DNA from: a virus
Reading direction: 5' to 3' (one strand)
Length of the DNA: 20,043 bases
Virus record (IMG/VR): IMGVR_UViG_3300013101_000135
Location: 1-20,043 of that record
Shown here piece after piece: positions 1 through 5,724 of this stretch. The translations under genes were made by a program, and so were the position numbers. The notes below the pieces were generated by a model that saw nothing but the letters and a program-made list of their open reading frames with translations, ran no database searches and was not told the DNA's origin. How positions within the stretch are numbered: position 1 is the first letter of the stretch; every line of letters begins with the position of its first letter.

Positions 1-1
1 T

Positions 2-109
2 AGTATTGCTCCATCTGATATATACGTTGAAATGATTCACAGAGAAACACTTGGTCAACCAAAAGAACATGTAGTGGGTAGAATTCAAGTGTGTTTTGAT
101 TTGGAGTAA
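2..109 (+). CDS. 3' end of an unknown gene (truncated by the window)
   Basis: An open frame runs in from the left edge and stops with TAA at 107-109, leaving 35 visible codons. The visible peptide contains SDIYVEMIHRE and ends GRIQVCFDLE, with no motif I recognise. The next gene starts two bases after its stop, so the two are probably co-transcribed. The frame is chosen because it is open to the edge and abuts the next start tightly. No function can be given. Confidence 0.6.
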   Translation, partial: SIAPSDIYVEMIHRETLGQPKEHVVGRIQVCFDLE

Positions 110-111
110 TT

Positions 112-378
112 ATGAAAAACATCTATGTTGAAAAATGTTGTGAATGTCCATTCGTTTGTTGTGTAGGCGAAGACTTTGGTGAATATGATTGTGAATTTAA
201 ACCAAAAGGAATCGATAAAGAAGGTACATATGAAGATGGAAGAAAATATATTATTGCAGAAGATATTCCTTCTGGAACAGAGAAACCACCTGATTGGTGT
301 CCGCTAAGAAAAGAAGAAGTCATCACAGTCCAACTAACCATGAAGTGGGCTTTAGAGGAAGTAGATGGGAAATCATAA
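112..378 (+). CDS. Small cysteine-rich protein, 88 aa, probably metal-binding
   Basis: No function is known. The sequence opens with a dense cysteine block (CCECPFVCC, residues 9-17), has another Cys near residue 27, and ends its core with PPDWCPL around residues 59-65. Short phage and bacterial proteins with a CxxCP block and a terminal WCPL are common, and a bound zinc ion or iron-sulphur cluster is a reasonable inference, but no partner or reaction is known. The gene lies two bases after the preceding stop and overlaps the next gene by 14 bases, so it is part of a polycistronic unit. It is one of several small Cys-rich ORFs in the left half of the window. Confidence 0.8.
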   Translation: MKNIYVEKCCECPFVCCVGEDFGEYDCEFKPKGIDKEGTYEDGRKYIIAEDIPSGTEKPPDWCPLRKEEVITVQLTMKWALEEVDGKS

Positions 379-712
379 ACACGTTAAGGTTCGTAACAAC
401 GAAGCTGCTATTGTTTTCACCAACGATAGAGGTTTCGATATCGTTACTGGTTACGGACCATTGCTTATTCTAAAAATGGCTCAAGCTTTTGCCGTGTGTT
501 ATGCTGTAACCACACATGAACATTTGTTTGATGCCTTTAGAAGAATTATTATTTCAGATATGCAGATTCGTAAGCATCATTCAACCGATGTTAAAGAAAG
601 AATGCAAAGACAACAGATGATCGATTTGTTGTCTGATGGACTTGAAGAATTCGAAGACAAGGGGGGAGAAGAAGATGGTGATGGAGAAGATGGACCCACA
701 GAAGAGACATGA
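365..712 (+). CDS. Hypothetical protein, 115 aa, with acidic tail
   Basis: I do not recognise this protein. The first 80 residues look globular and mix beta-type and helical stretches (for example AAIVFTNDRGFDIVTGYGP, then a hydrophobic helix around residues 35-50). The last 20 residues are a run of Glu, Asp and Gly. There is no signal peptide or clear membrane segment. It overlaps the gene before it by 14 bases and the gene after it by 38 bases, which suggests translational coupling. The acidic tail is partly forced by the second gene, whose ribosome binding site and start are read in another frame of the same bases. Confidence 0.8.
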   Translation: MGNHKHVKVRNNEAAIVFTNDRGFDIVTGYGPLLILKMAQAFAVCYAVTTHEHLFDAFRRIIISDMQIRKHHSTDVKERMQRQQMIDLLSDGLEEFEDKGGEEDGDGEDGPTEET

Positions 713-995
713 TGTAGTCGAAAGAATCGTCAACTCAGGTGATGAATCTGCGAATATTATTTTGCAGATTTGTGATGAAATAGAAGTAGAAGCCAATGGT
801 TATGTTGATTTTCATATAGGTAAAAATGTATATTGCTGGAAAGAAGAAGGTGGTTGGTTGATTTTTCCAGAAAAAGAATTAACAGAATTTGCTTGTAATT
901 TGATGAGAAAAAACACTGAAATGCAATCGTTGCTCGTTCAGCATTTTTCAACACATCAACAATTAGAACGGTTAGCGCGGAGCCAAGATGACTGA
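675..995 (+). CDS. Hypothetical protein, 106 aa
   Basis: I recognise no function. The start at ATG 675 is chosen because GGGGGAG at 661-667 is a strong ribosome binding site at normal spacing. In-frame ATGs at 681 and 690 are alternatives, and an upstream in-frame ATG at 636 has no such site. The middle has a short beta-rich segment (YVDFHIGKNVYCWKEEGGW) followed by a helical C-terminal half that ends in polar residues. It overlaps the preceding gene by 38 bases and the following nuclease gene by 8 bases, so it belongs to the same transcript. Confidence 0.75.
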   Translation: MVMEKMDPQKRHDVVERIVNSGDESANIILQICDEIEVEANGYVDFHIGKNVYCWKEEGGWLIFPEKELTEFACNLMRKNTEMQSLLVQHFSTHQQLERLARSQDD

Positions 996-1338
996 TGAAA
1001 CCGATCTCTATTTTTATAAGGCAACGGTTCGTCGTGTAGTCGATGGCGACACAGTAGATCTCGATGTAGATTTAGGAATGAAGTGCCACGTACACGAGAG
1101 AATACGATTCAACAATTTTGATGCTCCTGAAACCTATGGTGTGAAGAAAGATTCTGAAGAATATCAACGTGGTTTAGCCGCGAAGATTGAGTTGCAAACT
1201 CTTCTTCCTGTGGGTCGTGAAGTTTTTGTGAAGACTTTCAAGGATAAAACAGGCAAATATGGTAGGTATATAGCTCAAATTTTTACTGGTGGTATTAATG
1301 TTGGTGAATTTATGGTTTCTTCTGGACACGAAAAGTAG
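988..1338 (+). CDS. Staphylococcal-nuclease-like (SNase/thermonuclease) protein, 116 aa
   Basis: This is a member of the thermonuclease family, Ca2+-dependent phosphodiesterases that cut DNA and RNA. The hallmark segments are present in order: RVVDGDTVDLDVDLG near residues 15-30 (metal-binding Asp), RIRFNNFDAPET near 38-49 (catalytic Arg, then Asp and Glu), and KTGKYGRYIAQIF near 90-102 (second catalytic Arg). The protein is close to the minimal domain and has no signal peptide, so it should act in the cytoplasm, unlike the secreted staphylococcal enzyme. The GGAG near 979 supports the ATG at 988. It overlaps the preceding gene by 8 bases. Host DNA breakdown or DNA processing is a plausible role but is inferred. 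Confidence 0.9.
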   Translation: MTDETDLYFYKATVRRVVDGDTVDLDVDLGMKCHVHERIRFNNFDAPETYGVKKDSEEYQRGLAAKIELQTLLPVGREVFVKTFKDKTGKYGRYIAQIFTGGINVGEFMVSSGHEK

Positions 1339-1340
1339 GA

Positions 1341-1380
1341 AAATTTGTAGCTTTTGTAGTATATGTAATATAGGAGAAAA
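1341..1380 (+). promoter_or_regulatory. Possible promoter region with a TTTGTAGTATAT motif
   Basis: This AT-rich spacer contains TTTGTAGTATATGTAATAT immediately before the ribosome binding site of the 1385 gene. TTGTAG (1345-1350) and TAATAT (1366-1371) could be a weak sigma70-type pair with a short 15-base spacer. The 12-mer TTTGTAGTATAT recurs on the minus strand in the divergent spacer at 10633-10759. The match could be chance in AT-rich DNA. Confidence 0.3.
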
Positions 1381-1384
1381 ACAA

Positions 1385-1795
1385 ATGTCGAATGGTTACA
1401 AGTTTTGTTGGAATTGTGAATATTATCATTCTCTTGGAATGAATGACGATTCTCATGGAAAATGTCAAGGAACCCCTCCGAATCCATCGGTGACAGAAGG
1501 TAGTGGTTATCCTCGTGTTTCTTTCAATAGTGACTGTAGTTGCTGGAGACCGCATCCAAATAAAGTGAAGATTCCTGGTCAAGATCCATTGCAAAAACGT
1601 ATCGATTCTGCTATCAAAGAATTAGTACAATTTGGAATGGGATTAGCTAAACAGCATCATCAATTTAGACTTAGACCGCATGAAACTCTATCATTACAAG
1701 AATTAGAAAACGATCCTGAATATCAAAAATTATTACACATCATTAAAATTCTCTCTGGTGAAAACGAAACAACGAACTCTGAAGAACAGATATAA
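1385..1795 (+). CDS. Cys-rich N-terminal domain protein, 136 aa
   Basis: The start at 1385 is supported by AGGAG at 1372-1376. An in-frame ATG upstream lies inside the nuclease gene and is rejected. Residues 7-56 carry FCWNCEYYH, then GKCQGTPPNP, then DCSCWRP, a spacing typical of small phage and proteobacterial zinc-binding or disulphide-type proteins of the form CxxC..Y, GxC..P, CxCW. The rest (about residues 60-136) looks like a helical hairpin ending in a polar tail. Function is unknown. It follows a 46-base AT-rich gap, one of the few real gaps in the left half, so transcription may restart here. Confidence 0.8.
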   Translation: MSNGYKFCWNCEYYHSLGMNDDSHGKCQGTPPNPSVTEGSGYPRVSFNSDCSCWRPHPNKVKIPGQDPLQKRIDSAIKELVQFGMGLAKQHHQFRLRPHETLSLQELENDPEYQKLLHIIKILSGENETTNSEEQI

Positions 1796-1808
1796 AAGGA
1801 GAAAGAAA

Positions 1809-2015
1809 ATGGCAAAGAAGAATCCTCTCGTCACTACTGCCAAGATCAAGGGTAAGGTCTACTACTTCGTCGATGGAGTGGGACCAAAAGGCCCTCACGT
1901 TGAAGCTCGAGGCGACAGCGTGAAGTTCATCAATCCAGATGATGAAGAGACTCCCAAACGCGACATGTCCTATGTCGGTTCTGCCATCAAGCTCATGGTT
2001 GAAGCTAATCAGTAG
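1809..2015 (+). CDS. Hypothetical 68-aa protein with high-expression-type codons
   Basis: I know of no function. The start at 1809 follows a clear AAAGGAG ribosome binding site; an in-frame ATG at 1758 lies inside the previous gene and is not needed. The protein is small, basic at the N-terminus (MAKKNPL) and rich in beta-type residues (KGKVYYFVDGVGPKGPHV), with no Cys, membrane segment or signal peptide. Its base composition is clearly unlike its neighbours: about half G+C, with AAG, TTC, TAC, ATC and CTC preferred, as in the capsid and HU-like genes of this window. I infer that it is made in large amounts, perhaps as a DNA- or host-binding early protein or a minor structural protein, but neither is shown. 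Confidence 0.8.
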   Translation: MAKKNPLVTTAKIKGKVYYFVDGVGPKGPHVEARGDSVKFINPDDEETPKRDMSYVGSAIKLMVEANQ

Positions 2016-2117
2016 AGCTTCTGTATCGACAAGGACATTCAGTATCTAACGAGGTTTATGTCTCGTGATGCTCAAAAAGTATCTAACCAATCCTTGATTT
2101 TTTCAAGGAAACAAAGG
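2016..2117 (+). promoter_or_regulatory. Leader with two small hairpins and a direct repeat before the NYN gene
   Basis: This spacer holds a direct repeat AGTATCTAAC (2041-2050 and 2078-2087), a 5-bp hairpin ACGAG/CTCGT (2049-2053 with 2062-2066), and a perfect 7-bp hairpin TCCTTGA/TCAAGGA with a five-T loop (2091-2109). The right arm of the second hairpin contains AAGGA, a possible ribosome binding site for ATG 2118, so folding could limit translation. No U-tract follows, so this is not a typical intrinsic terminator. The regulatory role is inferred. Confidence 0.4.
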
Positions 2118-3014
2118 ATGAAAACAATGGCAAATTCGAAAGTGGCAATCTTTGTGGATGGTAAGAATTTCTATGAAGGTCTTCGTGCCAGTGGATTGAC
2201 TAACAAGATTGATTTTCCAGCTCTGTCTGAGTTTATGGTCAGAGTTGTAAGAGGTAATATACTTACAGGACTTCATTATTACACTGGTATTGAGCCAGTG
2301 GGATATCAACCACAGCAGCAGCCATCACAATCATCAGAAGACAATGACGAGAACAGTGATGAGAAGCCAGAGCAGCTTCAGGAGCAGAAGAGAGGCGGTC
2401 TTGATGGCTTTCTTTCATTCCTTGAGACGCAGCCTGGATGCTTTGTGTATCGCTTTCCTCGACGCATTCGGCGTGTCTCTTGTGGTGAGTGTGGTCATGA
2501 GCACGCCTATACAGAAGAGAAGGCAGTTGACACGTCGTTGGTAGCGACCATGATTAGACAGGCGGCAATTGATGCGTTCGATTCAGCGGTGCTTTGTTCA
2601 GGAGATGCCGATCACACACCGGCACTTGAAGCACTACGGGACCTGGGAAAGCCTACCTGGGTTGCAACTTTCGGGGGTCATGGTCTCTCACGTCGTCTTC
2701 GTCAAGCGGCTTATGGCCACATCGATCTTTCCGCAGCCCATGGGAAGTATTCCGAGGGATTCGATGAGGAAAATGAGAAGGGCGACGATGAATACGATGT
2801 GGTTGCGGCTCTTGAAGAAGCCGAAAAGTATTTCGGTGACGAACGTTATGTCGGCTTCAATATGTTTGTGAAAGAATGGCGTTCAGAATATCTCCCAAAA
2901 AACATCACGCGACGTAAGCAATTCGTGCAGGAAATGATTGATGATGGACGAGTTGAAGCATACGAAGCCGATGACGGATGCAGAGCCATTAGAACAATTT
3001 GTGCCGATAGCTGA
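2118..3014 (+). CDS. NYN-domain (PIN-like) putative ribonuclease, 298 aa
   Basis: NYN domains are PIN-fold metal-dependent nucleases, often acting on RNA. Here the first strand carries the conserved KVAIFVDGKNFYEGL (Asp at about 14), a second acidic site is in AVDTSLVATMI (Asp about 138), and the third is LCSGDADHTPAL (Asp about 163 and 165), all typical of the LabA/DUF88 type. Between strand 1 and the second acidic site sits a Gln/Glu-rich linker (about 63-90) and a zinc-like insert SCGECGHEH (about 121-129). The last 70 residues resemble a small winged-helix domain. ATG 2118 or ATG 2127 could be the start; each has an AAGGA-like site, and the one at 2105-2109 lies in a hairpin. Target RNA and role, such as turning over host or phage transcripts or tRNA, are unknown. 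Confidence 0.85.
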   Translation: MKTMANSKVAIFVDGKNFYEGLRASGLTNKIDFPALSEFMVRVVRGNILTGLHYYTGIEPVGYQPQQQPSQSSEDNDENSDEKPEQLQEQKRGGLDGFLSFLETQPGCFVYRFPRRIRRVSCGECGHEHAYTEEKAVDTSLVATMIRQAAIDAFDSAVLCSGDADHTPALEALRDLGKPTWVATFGGHGLSRRLRQAAYGHIDLSAAHGKYSEGFDEENEKGDDEYDVVAALEEAEKYFGDERYVGFNMFVKEWRSEYLPKNITRRKQFVQEMIDDGRVEAYEADDGCRAIRTICADS

Positions 3015-3249
3015 TCGCTCTGAGTATCCATTAAGCTACTATGACATCGTGGAGTACATGCTCCACGGTGATTATAGTAAATATCAATTCAAGCGTCCAC
3101 CTGAAGAGGTGAGTGTTATGGTGCATGATTATATGTGTCATGCTGAAAAAGCATCGGCAATATTCCATCCTGAATATGGATGGTTTGTAATCAAGGCACC
3201 ATGTTCAGTTGTTGCATGGTGGAAGAAGACACACTTGATAGGAGATTGA
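2941..3249 (+). CDS. Hypothetical protein, 102 aa
   Basis: No family is recognised. The frame is open through the end of the NYN gene. ATG 2941 has AGGAA at 2929-2933, but gives a 74-base overlap. ATG 2971 and GTG 3001 are shorter options without a clear ribosome binding site. The body after residue 25 looks like a real small globular protein (YPLSYYDIVEYMLHGDYSKYQF, then a segment ending APCSVVAWWKK) with several aromatic residues. It ends one base before the next gene, so the two are likely translated together. Confidence 0.65.
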   Translation: MMDELKHTKPMTDAEPLEQFVPIADRSEYPLSYYDIVEYMLHGDYSKYQFKRPPEEVSVMVHDYMCHAEKASAIFHPEYGWFVIKAPCSVVAWWKKTHLIGD

Positions 3250-3250
3250 G

Positions 3251-3790
3251 ATGTTTGCTACAGAATATTTTGAAGACGAAACATGTGATGGTGAGGGATG
3301 TAATGACGAAGAATGCATTTCAACAAAAATTCATTTTGTAGGATTACTTGTAGAATATGATCATATTCTACCAACTGTTGAAATTAATCATAAGGGTGAT
3401 ATTTATTATAAATTAGCCAATGATGGAGGAGGTTTTAGCGAAGAAGAGAGTATAAGGACAGATATCGATGCTGCTCTTCTACGTCTTGAAAGAGAGTGCG
3501 CGGCAATAAAATCTTTCCACGGACAAATCAGAACAAAAGAACAAAGAAAAATCGTTGAGATTCTTGGTTTGAGGCACACTGGAAAGAAAATTGTGATTGA
3601 AAATAATAATGAATGCTACGGTTTACTATACAGTAAGAATGCTGAAGTTTGTAATCTTCATTGTGGATTAATGAAACAATGTATTCATAGTACAAAAATA
3701 CTTCGAAAAAGAATAGAGAATGTTTTTCCAACTATGAGCAGAACAATCTTTAAGTTGATGAAGGAGATTATGGATAGCGATGAACGTTAA
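3251..3790 (+). CDS. Hypothetical protein, 179 aa, Cys-rich ends
   Basis: I do not recognise this protein. It starts at ATG 3251 with AGGAG upstream in the last codons of the previous gene. The N-terminus has an acidic Cys cluster (CDGEGCNDEEC, about residues 12-22), the middle is beta-rich followed by a helix (AALLRLERECAAIKSFHGQ), and the C-terminal half contains ECYGLLYSKNAEVCNLHCGL and a long basic helix. Seven or more Cys residues suggest metal binding. It overlaps the next gene by 11 bases. No enzymatic motif is visible. Confidence 0.8.
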   Translation: MFATEYFEDETCDGEGCNDEECISTKIHFVGLLVEYDHILPTVEINHKGDIYYKLANDGGGFSEEESIRTDIDAALLRLERECAAIKSFHGQIRTKEQRKIVEILGLRHTGKKIVIENNNECYGLLYSKNAEVCNLHCGLMKQCIHSTKILRKRIENVFPTMSRTIFKLMKEIMDSDER

Positions 3791-4322
3791 ATTACCAATT
3801 AATCCATTAAACGAGGGAGAAGAGAAATTCTACACTGGTGTAGGATCTCGAGCTATAGATTTCGATATTGATTTTCTCATGAAGAGATGTGGATATGTAT
3901 TAGCAAACCTTGGTTATATCCTTCGTTCTGGTGGAGCAGAAGGTTCTGATAAAGCTTTTGAAGACGGGTGTGACCAAATTGATGATAGTTTGAAAAGAAT
4001 CTGGAGACCAAAACACGCAACACCAGAAGCGATTGAGATAGCAAAGCAGTATCATGGAAGATGGGATTTAGTAACTGAACATGCTGCGAAGCTTCATGGC
4101 AGAAACATTTTCCAAGTATTAGGAAGAAGTCTTGAGGTTCCAAGCGAGTTTGTATTGTGCTACACCCATGACGGTTGTACCAATCACAAAGATCGAACAG
4201 CTAAAACTGGTGGCACAGGAACAGCAATCAGTGTCGCAAGTGAACGAGGAATCCCAATATTCAATCTCAAATTAGCCAGACATAGAAAAATAGTAGAAGA
4301 GTGGTTGAGGAGGTTTAGATAA
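3780..4322 (+). CDS. DprA/SLOG-like nucleotide-binding Rossmann protein, 180 aa
   Basis: The protein has the signature of the SLOG superfamily (DprA/Smf and LOG-type Rossmann folds). A first strand and loop, YTGVGSRAID (residues 18-27), precedes a long helix. Then comes YILRSGGAEGSDKAFEDG (46-63), the phosphate- or ligand-binding loop typical of DprA. A C-terminal GGTGTAISVASERGIPIFNL matches the second conserved loop. Unlike bacterial DprA (about 300 aa or more) it lacks SAM and winged-helix domains, so it is a single-domain form. Such proteins may load recombinases on ssDNA or sense or process nucleotide signals; the sequence does not decide which. ATG 3780 overlaps the preceding gene by 11 bases, and the stop overlaps the next start (TAATG). 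Confidence 0.85.
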   Translation: MNVKLPINPLNEGEEKFYTGVGSRAIDFDIDFLMKRCGYVLANLGYILRSGGAEGSDKAFEDGCDQIDDSLKRIWRPKHATPEAIEIAKQYHGRWDLVTEHAAKLHGRNIFQVLGRSLEVPSEFVLCYTHDGCTNHKDRTAKTGGTGTAISVASERGIPIFNLKLARHRKIVEEWLRRFR

Positions 4323-4543
4323 TGTGGGTTTTATATGGGGTTTGTGCTTTCTCAGGTCATCCAGATGAAATTTCATCTTATGCTAAGTTCTCTTCTGAAG
4401 AATTAGCTAGAGAATATATCAAAAAATCATCTTTAAAGAAACCAACTAGATATACTGCTTTTAAAGCAAAAAGTCTTTTAGGTGGTTGTTGTGAAGCATA
4501 TGTTGAATATGAAGACGAATTAGATATTGATCCTGTTTTTTGA
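4322..4543 (+). CDS. Hypothetical protein, 73 aa
   Basis: No function is recognised. The start ATG shares one base with the stop of the DprA-like gene, so translation is probably coupled; GAGGAGG just upstream (about 4308-4314) is a good ribosome binding site. The peptide begins with a hydrophobic strand (MWVLYGVCAFSG), has a helix with an EELAREYIKK pattern, and ends with an acidic segment. It is the last protein gene before the first tRNA gene, 33 bases upstream of it. Confidence 0.75.
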   Translation: MWVLYGVCAFSGHPDEISSYAKFSSEELAREYIKKSSLKKPTRYTAFKAKSLLGGCCEAYVEYEDELDIDPVF

Positions 4544-4576
4544 AGAAAGGAAAAAATTTTTAAGACTAAAAGTTAT

Positions 4577-4652
4577 GGGGGTATAGCTCAGCTGGTAGAG
4601 CACCGTCCCTTTAAGTCGGTGGTCCAGGGTTCAAACCCCTGTGCCCTCACCA
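4577..4652 (+). tRNA. tRNA-Lys(TTT)-like, with unusual C33 and a mismatched anticodon stem
   Basis: A full cloverleaf can be drawn. The acceptor GGGGGTA (4577-4583) pairs with TGCCCTC (4642-4648) using two wobbles; the D arm is GCTC/GAGC; the T arm is CAGGG/CCCTG around TTCAAAC; and a discriminator A is followed by encoded CCA (4650-4652). The anticodon loop reads CCTTTAA (4608-4614), giving anticodon TTT (Lys), but position 33 is C instead of the near-universal T. The anticodon stem also has a T-T mismatch (4606 with 4616). A usual phage version would read CTTTTAA with GACGG. The gene may therefore be decaying, or be an odd functional form. Confidence 0.8.
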
Positions 4653-4741
4653 AAACTGGTCTTGAAAAAATAATGGCTCATTGTAAATGGAAGTACATTT
4701 GTTCTCATGGAATAAACCATCATCAACCATGTGAGGAAAAG

Positions 4742-5026
4742 ATGTCTAAAACAGAACAGACAGCAATTCGTATTTCTGAAGAATTGATAGCACGTATTGA
4801 TCGTTATATAGAAAATAAACAAAAGGAAATACCATATAAAAAACTAACTCGTTCCGATGCAATTCGGATGTTGTTACATCAAGAATTGGAATTAAAAGAA
4901 AAAGATTATGTTTTGGAGTTAATTTCATCAAATGAAGAAGCGCTATCAGAACAACTAAATAAAAAAGCAGAAGAATTGGCAACTGAAAGTCCCAACGAAC
5001 CCGTGATCGTGCCACCGAATAAATAA
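4742..5026 (+). CDS. Ribbon-helix-helix (CopG/Arc-type) DNA-binding protein, 94 aa
   Basis: Residues 3-45 match a ribbon-helix-helix domain: a short strand with TAIRISEELIARIDRYIE, a Lys-rich turn, then KLTRSDAIRMLLHQELE. Such proteins bind operators as dimers and usually repress transcription. The C-terminal half is polar and helical, ending in a Pro-rich tail. ATG 4742 has an excellent GAGGAAAAG site. An in-frame ATG at 4673 would add 23 residues with Cys and His (HCKWKYICSHGINHHQPCEE), which look genuine but lack a clear ribosome binding site. Its targets are unknown; the AT-rich spacers in this window are candidates. The next gene starts in its stop codon (TAATG). Confidence 0.85.
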   Translation: MSKTEQTAIRISEELIARIDRYIENKQKEIPYKKLTRSDAIRMLLHQELELKEKDYVLELISSNEEALSEQLNKKAEELATESPNEPVIVPPNK

Positions 5027-5241
5027 TGAGTTTTTGTTACGGATGGCGTTGGATTGAGCCATTTTGTCCTAAACATTGTAGAGATTCAGAGAAGTGTAGA
5101 AAACTTACTGAAAAATTGAAGAATCAAAACAAAATGATACAATCGGCTAAACCTGAAAGGGGTGAAGCCGATGAACAACCAACTAGACAATGCAATTGCC
5201 GACAGAGTGATGATTGTCATTGCAGGGATGTTCGGAGCTGA
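5026..5241 (+). CDS. Small Cys-rich protein, 71 aa
   Basis: Function is unknown. The N-terminus (MSFCYGWRWIEPFCPKHC) and a following DSEKC give four Cys and one His within about 24 residues, a plausible zinc site. A Lys-rich stretch follows, and the end holds another Cys/His group that lies inside the next gene's reading frame and may be forced by it. The start overlaps the preceding stop by one base. The 71-base overlap with the next gene is large, so the C-terminal part is less certain than the N-terminal part. Confidence 0.55.
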   Translation: MSFCYGWRWIEPFCPKHCRDSEKCRKLTEKLKNQNKMIQSAKPERGEADEQPTRQCNCRQSDDCHCRDVRS

Positions 5242-5491
5242 TCCTTCGATAGCTCAATCTCTGTTTGATTTTAGAGTCAATGTAGGCGACAACGATACAT
5301 TCACCTCTGTAGTACCAACACATGAAATATTTGAAGTAAATGGCGAACCTTGTCGTTTCATTGGCTTGTTTCACATATTGAATGCAATGATGTCTCCTGT
5401 TCAAACTGAAAAACATAATGGATGTAGTCGCCTTTCTCTTATCCGTGACGAAAAAGGCATGAGGATAGTTAAAACAGAAGAGCTGGAGTAA
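5171..5491 (+). CDS. Hypothetical protein, 106 aa
   Basis: No family is recognised. ATG 5171 is chosen because AAGGGG at about 5157-5161 is a good ribosome binding site; an in-frame GTG at 5162 is the alternative. The protein begins with a helical stretch (NAIADRVMIVIAGMFGAD) and continues with mixed beta segments. It ends two bases before the DUF3310 gene, so the two probably share a transcript. There is no signal peptide; the hydrophobic piece at residues 11-21 is too short for a sure membrane helix. Confidence 0.75.
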   Translation: MNNQLDNAIADRVMIVIAGMFGADPSIAQSLFDFRVNVGDNDTFTSVVPTHEIFEVNGEPCRFIGLFHILNAMMSPVQTEKHNGCSRLSLIRDEKGMRIVKTEELE

Positions 5492-5493
5492 AC

Positions 5494-5724
5494 ATGGCAT
5501 CTTCAAAAAGCACAGGTAGTGCTGTTGACCATCCTTCTCATTATAACCAAGGTAAAATTGAAGTTATCGATTTTATTGAAGACCAGAATCTCGGTTTTCA
5601 TGAAGGTAGTGCGGTAAAGTATATATGTAGGCATCTATTTAAAGGAAAGCCAGTTGAAGATTTAGAAAAAGCCATTTGGTATCTTCAGCGTCTTATCTCT
5701 CTGCATAAGGGAGGTGCGCGATGA
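5494..5724 (+). CDS. DUF3310 family protein (T7 gp1.7-like), 76 aa
   Basis: The core VDHPSHYNQGKIEVIDFIED, then AVKYICRHLFKGKPVEDLEKA and WYLQRL, is the DUF3310 signature. The T7 member (gp1.7) is a nucleotide kinase that acts on dTMP and dGMP, so a role in nucleotide supply is reasonable here, strengthened by the ThyX gene that begins inside the stop region four bases before its end. This copy is a minimal domain of 76 residues, smaller than T7 gp1.7. The exact substrate is not shown by the sequence. GAGCTGGAGTAA lies just before the start and supplies the ribosome binding site (GGAG). Confidence 0.88.
   Translation: MASSKSTGSAVDHPSHYNQGKIEVIDFIEDQNLGFHEGSAVKYICRHLFKGKPVEDLEKAIWYLQRLISLHKGGAR

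Noticed and set aside
123-341. Minus-strand ORF of 72 aa opposite the first Cys-rich gene
   Set aside because: It has no ribosome binding site or protein-like pattern, and the opposite strand carries a well-supported gene packed with its neighbours.
4619-4741. Upstream extension of the ribbon-helix-helix ORF to the tRNA
   Set aside because: The part at 4619-4652 lies in the tRNA. A start at 4673 remains possible, but ATG 4742 has the better ribosome binding site and matches the domain start.
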